Under the pieces are notes generated by a model. It was not told where the DNA came from. It made no database searches and saw only the letters and a program-made list of their open reading frames with translations. Below, in pieces: positions 56,290 to 64,000 of a DNA stretch of 64,000 bases. Made by a program: the position numbers and the translations under genes. Origin of the DNA: Aplidium turbinatum. Lineage: Eukaryota; Chordata; Ascidiacea; Aplousobranchia; Polyclinidae. The stretch is taken from contig OU964925.1 in NCBI GenBank assembly GCA_918807975.1, positions 10,330,798-10,394,797 on the forward strand, read 5' to 3'. How positions within the stretch are numbered: the first letter of the stretch is position 1; each line of letters begins with the position of its first letter.

Positions 56290-57462
56290 ATGAATTTTGA
56301 CCTTGCCAATCAAGAAGCTGTGCCGCATGAAAATGCCATCATCTTTGCCAACTTTAACCAAGACTACAGCTCCATTGTTGTTGGATCCAGAAATGGCTAC
56401 CAAGTATATCATCTCCCTTCTATTGATAAGTTGGATTTAATTTTTAACAAACATGAACCCAGAGAAGTAAAATTAGTAGACCGACTTTTTTCCAGCAGCT
56501 TGGTGTCGCTTGTAAGTTCTTCTTCCCCGAGACGGCTAGATGTTTGTCATTTCAAAAAAGGAACGGAAATCTGCAATTATAGTTATCCCAACACTATATT
56601 GGCAGTGAAGATGAACAGGATGCGCCTTATAGTAATACTTGAAGAAAGCATATATATTCATAATATAAGGGACATGAAGGTGTTGCATACTATTCGTGAT
56701 ACTCCATGCAATCCAAAGGGTATTTGCTGTCTGAGCACCAACAATGATAGAACAATCATGGCTTATCCCGGTAACAGTATTTCTGGTGAGGTGCAAATTT
56801 TTGATGTCAATGCTTTAAAACCTTTGAACACAATCAGTGCTCATAACAGCTTCTTAGCAAGAATGGTATTTAATGACTTAGCAAATAAAATAGCCACTGC
56901 ATCAGGCAAAGGAACGGTTATCAGAGTATTTTCTGTGTCTGATGGACAGAAGTTGTTTGAATTCCGACGTGGCGTAACACGCTGTGTTACCATTGCATCG
57001 TTATGTTTCAGTCCTGATTCTCTATTTCTATGTGCGTCAAGTAACACTGAAACTGTCCATATATTTAAATTAGAGCGAGACCCTGCTCAAAAAAATATTT
57101 CTCCCAAAGAAAGTTCTTCTTGGCTGGGATACTTCAACCAAGCAATCTCCAGTTCTGCAAGTTACTTGCCAACACAAGTTACTGAAGTTTTCTACCAAGA
57201 TCGTGCCTTCGCCACTGTCAAGTTACCATTTTCTGGTGTTAAAAACATCAGTGCCATTGTCATTCTTCAAAAGCTACCTAGAGCCCTCGTAATTGGTGGA
57301 GATGGGCATTTGTATGTATATAACCTTGACCCAGAAGATGGCGGGGAATGCACTTTGCTCCACAAACACAGTCTAAACTCAGTTGGTCATCCACATGAGG
57401 CGTCATCTGATGAATTAGGGTCGTCATGTGGTTTCCAAGAAAGAGATTCTCAATTTTTGTGA
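56290..57462 (+). CDS. WIPI1/2-type autophagy protein (Atg18 family), intronless
   Basis: A single open frame of 390 residues. It forms a seven-bladed beta-propeller of the PROPPIN family, which binds PI3P (and PI(3,5)P2) on forming autophagosomes. WIPI2 recruits ATG16L1. Visible blocks are LLFANFNQD-like [93 protein letters not shown] and [13 protein letters not shown]. The phosphoinositide-binding FRRG motif is residues 225-228. The loop after blade 6 ([20 protein letters not shown]) is conserved. The C-terminal tail is shorter than human WIPI2 (about 440-450). Vertebrate WIPI genes have many introns, so this copy is a retrogene or belongs to an intron-poor lineage. No poly-A tract or flanking duplication was seen. 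No frame damage. Confidence 0.88.
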   Translation: MNFDLANQEAVPHENAIIFANFNQDYSSIVVGSRNGYQVYHLPSIDKLDLIFNKHEPREVKLVDRLFSSSLVSLVSSSSPRRLDVCHFKKGTEICNYSYPNTILAVKMNRMRLIVILEESIYIHNIRDMKVLHTIRDTPCNPKGICCLSTNNDRTIMAYPGNSISGEVQIFDVNALKPLNTISAHNSFLARMVFNDLANKIATASGKGTVIRVFSVSDGQKLFEFRRGVTRCVTIASLCFSPDSLFLCASSNTETVHIFKLERDPAQKNISPKESSSWLGYFNQAISSSASYLPTQVTEVFYQDRAFATVKLPFSGVKNISAIVILQKLPRALVIGGDGHLYVYNLDPEDGGECTLLHKHSLNSVGHPHEASSDELGSSCGFQERDSQFL

Positions 57463-57811
57463 TCTTTTGGTGTTACGCTCACTCGCTCAGTGATACAAAC
57501 TCTGATCTCATACACTCGTGTGAACAATCAAATTGCAACTGAAATCAAGATTGATCTTTTTCTGATAGATTTGCAACACTGCTGTATGTTTCCGTCATAT
57601 ATGTTTGTGGCATGAGGTGATGTCTGGTTTTGTTGTTTTGACGTTGTTGAAGGTTTTGTTGCTTTCATGGCAATACTGATATCTTGGTTTCAAGATATAT
57701 GTTTAACTGTCAACAGTATAAAATATTAGTTGTCCTACAAGTCAATATTTTGCAAAGCCATAAGACTAAAAAAATTCATGTTTACCGGACGAAGAAGAGA
57801 GTAGTGGGATC

Positions 57812-57817
57812 AATAAA
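57812..57817 (+). terminator. Polyadenylation signal for WIPI
   Basis: AATAAA 350 bp after the stop codon, the first canonical signal downstream. Confidence 0.5.
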
Positions 57818-59860
57818 CTATGAAGAAAGCACCCCTTATTAAAACTACCACCACCTCATTTTCTTCTAATTTCTTACAGTATTGACAGCATAACAATTAC
57901 ACTTTTTTTCTTTTTTCTAAGATGTAATGTGCAATGTTACTTTGAGAAACAGTTTCGCATCTCAGGAGAAACAATCAGTGATGAAGTTTTCTGAGGAACC
58001 AGTTTTGTTTGGCTATATGCCAGTTGACTTGCACTGTCTTGCTTTGACATCCCCGGCTGCATTTATTTATTTTGCTACTCTGCTGTCTAGACCAGCATCT
58101 TTTGTCAGTTATTGTCATTATTATTTTTTAGTTTTAACAAAAATCTTCTTTTGGAGAAAATCCCAGCCAGCAGAGGTTGCTTTTTTAAATGTGCTATTGC
58201 TAACGTAAATAGATGTTAAAACGATGTAAAAACTTTTGCTGTCTGCAATGTAACGTCCACTTTTCTCCATGTATGCCCAGACCTACACAGCAACCAGGTC
58301 TTTTCACATTGATACAACTTACTGTAGACATTGAATTGGTGTGAAAAAGGCATGATTACTGGCTAGAAAATTGTTAGTAGAATGTAGAGTTGAGCTCTTT
58401 GATCTGAGGTGACAATAACAGACCTGAAGTAGCATTTACTTAAAAAGGCAATTTTAAAAAGCTTTAGTTGTGATAGCTCATGACATATTTGCACAATCCA
58501 CACGTGTTACGTTGTGTGACCCAAAACCGAAACAGGCCAATGGCCTTTTAATTAAAAGTTGTTTGTTTGTGGCGGCATTTTATGACAAGTTTCGCACAGT
58601 GTATTTTGCTGTTTATTGCGCAACAGTTGTTTTGGTGTAACGTGTGAGTGCTTGTAGTTTTTGCCCGAGTTTCAACTACTGCTAAATTTTTTGTCACTGG
58701 TATACCTGATTCGGTATTTTAATGCACCGGTGTTATTTCGCCATTTGACTTTTTTTTCAAACTTTTCGTTAATTCCTTTGTATGTTGTTAATTTGCCAGC
58801 ATCGTTAATACAGTATTGGACGTGTTGATATACAATAGGCAAACTAGACTGTGAAAAAGTACTTTTTTGCTCTATTACTGACCACCGTGATTTTCCTCCC
58901 GGTCGTTACTTCATCTCAGGAATCTTGTTATTTTTAACACCAATCAATAATAACAAATAGCCTAAATAAGCATTTAAACATTTTTGACACGAAACGACCA
59001 AGAAAAAGTTAGTTCACCCTGATTACACAAACCGTACCGGTACTTCGCTGGCGCTGCGAAGTTTCTTCACACACCAAACATATTTCTTGAAGCCTAAACG
59101 CATTTTTTCAAGCTACTTTTCATGACTTTACACTCTCAGTGTTTTGTTTCCATTTTTTGATTTATAATTATGTCGTTCCGTAATTGAGCAGGAATTCCGT
59201 CCGCCGCTGTGTTAACTGTTTTGTATTGTGATCTCGTTGGTTTCAGCACCCATTTGTATATTGATATTGATTGGGTTGATTGCCGGGAGCCCTTTGAATT
59301 TCAGCTGTGTCATTATCAGTTTGTATTGTATCTCCTTCTTCATGATTTTCATCATATAAAATTGAAACTTGTACTTGTTCGCCAACTTGTGCTTTATTTT
59401 TGTTAAATAATTAATACAAGAACAGCTAGAATAGGGTTCGATTTCTGGAAGAACATCCTTAATTTTTAACGTCTTATTTCAGTCTAAAGCACACGGAAGC
59501 CTAACTTTATAGCCAAAGAATCTGATTCTGGTCAGCCACACACACGGCCGTTGGGAGGCTAATTTGGGCCCGGTTTCAATGAGACCTTCGGGCACCAAAT
59601 CACACTATAGGTTAAGCAAAGAATATGCGACCCTTTGAAAAGGCACGGGTCCCTAAGTTTATCCCGGGTTCGAAAGTAGCCTACTCCCTATCAACGCTAC
59701 TGATCACACCAGGATTGCAGATTATTCCAATACTCCCAGTGTGTAAGTCATAACTTATAGTCTAAAAACTAACAGAGTTTCTTAGACACTTGACTTCATC
59801 AAACGGTAGCCAATTAAACATGTTAATTCCCAGTAACACCCCAATTACAGTCATGACACC
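57818..59860. other. Intergenic; no gene recognised
   Basis: Short open frames at 57927-58208 and 59209-59406 show no known domain and no exon-like borders. No TIR pair was found. Confidence 0.4.
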
Positions 59861-60090
59861 CAGGGCCAGATTTAGCTGATGGGGGGCCCTCGTGCAAAAA
59901 AAATTTTCGCGTCTACGGCGCGAAAGGCCATCTCTACCTCTACAGTAGCATTAATCCAGCACTGCACAGCATTTTGCAGAAACTTCAAGGCTGAAAGAAA
60001 AAATGATAATAACACAAAATCACATTTTTTCCACGTAGGGGGGCCCTTCAAAAGTCGGGGGGCCCGGGGCACCTGCACCCTCTGCCGTCA
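59861..60090. mobile_element. Truncated hAT MITE, relative of 39642-39918
   Basis: Left end CAGGGCCAGATTTAGCTGAT and interior CTCTACAGTAGCATTAATCC match 39642-39918. The right TIR is lost after CACCTGCACCCTCTGCC. Confidence 0.7.
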
Positions 60091-60424
60091 ACCAACCAGA
60101 AGTTACGTTGTCCTTGACAGCATTCATAATCATGTGCCGTCTCCTAGCCAAACGTTGGCTGTCAATAGCTTCCACACTTCACGTTTTTCCGCTACCGGTA
60201 CTCTTTTTGCTTCTTTGATGCTTGACAAGTCAGAAATCTAACCTTTGCTTATTTTGTGTAAACGTTATTTAAGATAAACGCTTGTTTTCCTTTTGGTGTG
60301 TAGCCTTTAAAAACGTGGAAACATTGTATTTTTTGTTAGCCTACATTTTTTTGTGTGTCTGAAGTCGGGACTTTACTACAGAACTTTACAAAGTCCTCGG
60401 TCTGAAGTGACAAAATTATCATTT

Positions 60425-60585
60425 CTGTAGAGTGGCAATTGACTAGTAGACCATAATATGGTCGTTTCGTTATCCTTCTGTCAGTATGGGAACTTGTGCC
60501 ACTTTTGCAGTGTAGGCTATACAACTTGCATATTTCGACCATGTACTGTTCCTTTTTTTGGCAAATAAACTATTGGTTGATTCAT
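60425..60585 (+). mobile_element. 5'-truncated LINE 3' end
   Basis: Matches 48250-48410 (GGCAATTGACTAGTAGACC, then GTATGGGAACTTGTG and CATGTAC, ending GCAAATAAACTATTGGTTGA). This is the 3' UTR of the same CR1/L2-like family. Confidence 0.7.
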
Positions 60586-60919
60586 CTCCCCAAGTTCGTC
60601 TCTTTCTTCCCCTGCACCCTTTTCACCATATCTTCACAGGTAATCAATTGATGTACGGTAGCCTACTTGTAGGCCTAGCTGTCTTTCCGATCCTCAACAC
60701 AGTAGTGTTTCGCAAATTTCATCTTTTGTTTTGCTAAATCGTTTACCCAATACCCATCTATCTTGCACTCTAATTTTTTTTCTAATTGCTTCGTTTGTAG
60801 GCTAATGCGTTTTTTTTTATATGATAGCCTAATTTGAATATTGCTCTGTAGCACCACAATTGAAATGCATTAATTTTTTGTGAATTTCTGTGTACAACTT
60901 TCATTTCCATATGACATGA
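60586..60919. other. Noncoding; no gene seen
   Basis: No recognisable feature. Confidence 0.35.
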
Positions 60920-60927
60920 CTGATTAG

Positions 60928-61369
60928 CAGTGGCGTAGCCAAGGGGGGGGGGGGGTTTGGGGGTTACAACCCCCCCCCCCTTTGGCTCGCGTATGACGTC
61001 ACGATATTGAGAATGATGCTTTCAGTCTAAAAAAAATTGCCTAATTTTAAACAAAATTGCATTAAAAGAGCAAGTTTTGCCAATAGCCTACCAAACATCT
61101 CAGCCAGGAATTAGCAACAAAAAAACATAGAGACTTAGCTGTAGGCTATTTCCGAAAAATGCCAAAGAAAACATGATCTTATCCTTTTGCTATGCCACCA
61201 GACACCACCATTTTACAGGAATATTTGTAACCACATTTTTGTTGAAAATGCTCTCAGAATGCACCAAATTTAAAGTAATTTTTCAAAATTTTCTGGGGGA
61301 CGCCCCCAGACCCCCCGCCGCTGGGTCGTTAACCCCCCCCCCCCATCAAAATTCCTGGCTACGCTACTG
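60928..61369. mobile_element. hAT MITE (8-bp TSD)
   Basis: TIRs are CAGTGGCGTAGCC and GGCTACGCTACTG. Flanks are CTGATTAG (60920-60927) and CTGGTTAG (61370-61377), one difference. Degraded relatives lie near 44220-44454 and 45470-45560. Confidence 0.75.
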
Positions 61370-62049
61370 CTGGTTAGATATAACAAGTAACGTCATTTCA
61401 CTGGCGATATGGTATCTTTTGATTGATTGATTTAATCTTTATCTTCAGACTGGGAAAGCTTGTTGGAATGCTTAATCTTGGCAGTTTCGCGTACTTGTAG
61501 ACAGTGCTTCCTCTAAGAAAATTTTACGCTGAGCAAATATTTGATTTAATGAGCATTAGCATTTTAATGCTGAGTTAAAATGAATTACCAACTTTGTGAA
61601 CCGAAACAAAACTTCGTTCCGTTTTGTGAACCGAGTTTGGGAGAAGTTTAATAAAAAGCGAACAAATTACACATTTACTTCAAATAGTCTCTTCTTGTTT
61701 TCGTGGTTTTCCAATGTTTATACACTTTTTTATCTATATTTATTGCTGAATCTTCGTAGGTAGGTGATTCATCATCAGCTGTTTCCGACTGGAAAATAGG
61801 CCATCTTTTGCAAGCTAAGTAATAAAGTTAGTTGCATCCACGAGTGTGGAGTGTTTGTGACACAAAGACAAAGGATTGTGATGTAACACAAGGGTACTGT
61901 ATGCTCATGTGCATCAGCACACGGTATAGCCTAAATGCGATAAGCGCACAAGCGTTCTGTCCAAAAATAATGTTGAAGATCATTTTACTTTTAAATTTTG
62001 AAATTACAAATGCGCAAGAATGAGATTTTACTGCGCAAATAGTCTAGTG

Positions 62050-62887
62050 CAGTGTTTCTCAACCTTTTGTGGTTCATGACCCCTTTTAGGTGTTTAATAC
62101 AGTCTGCGACCCCCTTTCTGCTATGTTTTCTATAGATATAGATATTTGCCAAAAAATACATTTCAATAACATATAATTTCAAAGAACTGGTGAATGTCAC
62201 AACTTTTAATGCGACGGTTGACTCTGCAACTGCTTGGCCAACTTCGAAATTAGTGGTTGAGTGCTTGATAACGCCAATCTCATATCATTTTTAACTTTCT
62301 TACGATGTCTTGTCTTCGTTTTGATATGGACAAGAGTTGAAAAACCACTTTCGCAGAGGTATGTTGTAGCAAATGGAAATAATATTCGCAAAGCTAGTTC
62401 AGAAAGTTGTGGGTATGATTTACGCATAGCACACCAGAACTGAGAGAGTGGCATTTCATGAAAAACGTCACATGCGGAAGAACTATTTTGAAGATCATAA
62501 AATTGGTCTTGTAATTCATCTAGTCTAGAATATCAGCAACATCCAAAGCAGTAGAGAACGGATTTCGTACAAATGCGGCATCTCTTTGAGCTCATAGAAA
62601 TATCGTTCTACTTAAACAAACGATGATAAATTGTCCTACAACCGAGCTACGCGTTCTCTTTCGTGACAGTGCAACCATAGTTAATAAATATAGGCTACCT
62701 AGTATATTTATTAACTATGGTGCAACCAATCAGTCACTTGGTACGACATTACTATATAGGCTACTAAAGTGATTGCTGCAAAGATTTTTCATTTATCCGA
62801 AAATTTTTGCTATTTAGAAAAACTTTTATGAATATCTTTGCGACCCCCATGAAATGACCTACGCGACCCCCAGGTTGGGAAACGCTG
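62050..62887. mobile_element. hAT (Charlie/ZBED5-type) nested in hAT (8-bp TSD)
   Basis: Ends are CAGTGTTTCTCAACC (62050) and GGTTGGGAAACGCTG (to 62887). The TSD GTCTAGTG is exact at 62042-62049 and 62888-62895. It is internally deleted, keeping only the transposase C-terminal part on the minus strand. Confidence 0.88.
62206..62454 (-). pseudogene. hAT transposase C-terminal dimerisation domain
   Basis: Minus strand, 82 residues: SQFWCAMRKSYPQLSELALR, LFPFATTYLCESGFSTLVHI and KTKTRHRKKVKNDMRLALSS, ending QLQSQPSH. This is the C-terminal hAT dimerisation region of ZBED5-like transposases (FW....YP.LS..A...L.PFATTYLCE.GFS). The C-terminal end is intact and the catalytic part was lost with the internal deletion. 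Confidence 0.8.
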
Positions 62888-63238
62888 GTCTAGTGGTACT
62901 GGACTGCGCATTTGCTCAGTTGCGTACCTTAGAGGGAACACTGCTTGTAGAGTAGAGGCTTTGAATCACTGACGCAGGCCCGGTCACTGAGATTGACAAA
63001 GTGAAAATCCGATTGTTGAAGTCTTGTTGCCGGGGGGAATTACTCCATCCATTTGAAACCGCTGAATGGAGAGCAGTCCTTAACGTGCGATGCTCAAGCG
63101 CACACTCCGAGTGTCGAACCAGCGCCGCTTGATCTTGAAGCTTCTTCGTTCCAGAAGTTAATTACCTTGCGCGGTAACCAACTGAGCTATCGGGGCGCTT
63201 TTTAGCTGCGCAAACCCTTAGAAAAAAAAGATGAACAA

Positions 63239-63312
63239 TTTGCCTTCGGCAGCTTGGCGTAGAAGATTTGGACAGTTATTTCGATGACGTGGGTTCGATT
63301 CTCAACCCTCTC
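63239..63312 (+). promoter_or_regulatory. tRNA-like sequence with B box and T-run terminator
   Basis: GGCAGCTTGGCGTAGAAGAT as a weak A-box region, a strong B box GGGTTCGATTCTC near 63290, and TTTTTT at 63319-63324. Stems are not well paired, so it is a tRNA pseudogene or SINE head rather than a working tRNA. Confidence 0.45.
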
Positions 63313-63424
63313 GTAACTCTTTTTTCCTCTGTAATTACCGTTGGTAAAATTGTAATAGGTTGGTGAAGTTTGGAAAAATTTTGAGAAAGTACCGGTATCG
63401 TAATTAATAAAATAGATTATTCCA

Positions 63425-63610
63425 CCCCGTTAGCTTAATGGTCAAGAGGCGCTGGTTCGACTCTTTCGGGTACCGTATCCGCTTGAGCAACGCATTTCAA
63501 GACTGCTCTTTATTCAGCGGTAGCCTACCTAGTAGATGAAATAATTCCCCGGTAACAATATTTCAACAATTAGAAGCTTTCTCCTGTCAATCTCGGTAAC
63601 TAACTCTGCG
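63425..63610 (+). mobile_element. SINE copy (head and middle)
   Basis: CCCCGTTAGCTTAATGGTCA with B box GCTGGTTCGACTC, then AACGCATTTCAAGACTGCTC, ATTCAGCGG and TTCCCCGGTAACAA, collinear with the SINE at 63199-62960. The tail diverges after GTCAATCTCGGTAAC. Confidence 0.6.
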
Positions 63611-64000
63611 TCAAAAGCCATTAAACTAACGTGCTTCTCAACCAGGGGTCCGTGAAGCAACTTCAGGGTGTCCGTAAAAGTTTCTGAGTTTTCAACATGA
63701 TTGGTAAATCACGAAATTTAAAAATTGTTTGTGCTTTGTTTATATATTAGCCTACCCTAACAGTGATTCTCAAACTGTATGTCGCAACGCAACACACTGG
63801 TGCATCGTCTGAAATTGCAAAGGACAATGGACATTGCACAAAGGTTTGGCTTCCTTAATTCTTCTGTGACATCAGATTGTTGATCAATGCTTATAACGGT
63901 GATTATATAGGCTAACGAATTAATAATGAAAAAATAAAAAAGTGTGATTATAATTACGTTAATAATCATTACAAATGAAAAAATTTGTAGCGGTCGCAAA
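63611..64000. other. Noncoding to window end
   Basis: CTTCTCAACCAGGGGTCCGT near 63634 and CAGTGATTCTCAAACTGTAT at 63761 resemble hAT left ends of the CAGNG...TCTCAA type. Their partners were not found inside the window. Confidence 0.4.

Larger units (their letters stand above)
61502..62943. mobile_element. hAT element in the SINE (8-bp TSD)
   Basis: Ends are CAGTGCTTCCTCTAAG (61502) and CTTAGAGGGAACACTG (to 62943). The TSD CTTGTAGA is exact at 61494-61501 and 62944-62951. Own length is about 0.6 kb, with a second hAT inside. Confidence 0.88.
61424..63199 (-). mobile_element. tRNA-derived SINE, split by a hAT insertion
   Basis: The minus-strand head at 63199-63100 has an A box TAGCTCAGTTGG (63180-63191) and a B box GGTTCGACACTC (about 63112-63123). 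The middle contains CGGTTTCAAATGGATGGAGT and AACAAGACTTCAAC, then GGGCCTGCGTCAGTGATTCA (to about 62960). The tail resumes at 61501-61424 with TACGCGAAACTGCCAAGATT and ends in (TCAA)n. Removing the hAT at 61502-62943 and one TSD copy gives about 330 bp. A second head-containing copy is at 63425-63610. Confidence 0.72.

Overview
The window is eukaryotic and animal. It is AT-rich, its genes have GT-AG introns, and it holds two clear metazoan host genes: a six-exon ENPP4/5-type ectonucleotide phosphodiesterase and a WIPI1/2-type autophagy protein. It is crowded with DNA transposons, LINE ends and tRNA-derived SINEs. The mix (hAT, Mutator-like foldbacks, piggyBac, CR1/L2-like LINEs, a hammerhead ribozyme, ZSWIM-type genes) fits a marine invertebrate, possibly an invertebrate chordate. 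The species cannot be fixed from the sequence.

Layout. 0.5-3.2 kb: a four-exon gene with a MULE-transposase-like fold, a SWIM zinc finger and a C-terminal PHD-like finger, followed by a decayed relative (4.6-5.1 kb). 5.9-6.7 kb: a tandem duplication. 7.6-9.7 kb: a 2.1-kb foldback element (FB-A1) with minisatellite tips and tRNA-like Pol III modules in both arms. 10.0-17.7 kb: a broken multicopy gene split by a nest of four transposons, each placed by its own target-site duplication (TSD). The innermost is a second FB-A copy. 18.5-20.1 kb: a hAT-like element and a LINE tail. 21.2-31.9 kb: the ENPP gene, whose third intron carries a 3.3-kb hAT with a foldback inside it. 32.4-34.5 kb: hAT within hAT. 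36.2-39.3 kb: a fossil Gypsy pol fragment and a piggyBac remnant. 39.6-55.4 kb: stacked hAT and Mutator-like insertions, LINE pieces and a type I hammerhead ribozyme. 56.3-57.5 kb: an intronless WIPI gene. 59.9-64 kb: MITEs, LINE ends and a SINE interrupted by nested hATs.

The most notable signal is a set of seven insertions with exact 9-bp TSDs from four families (FB-A, FB-B, FB-C and a 26-bp-TIR element). No transposase was found in them. FB-A and FB-B have unrelated minisatellite tips but share an internal arm module, and FB-A and FB-C carry Pol III-like A and B boxes in inverted pairs. The 9-bp TSD, long inverted arms and tip repeats recall Mutator-like foldbacks such as Drosophila FB. 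No source of transposase for them is visible here. The MULE-fold gene at the start of the window looks like a host-type ZSWIM gene rather than their partner.
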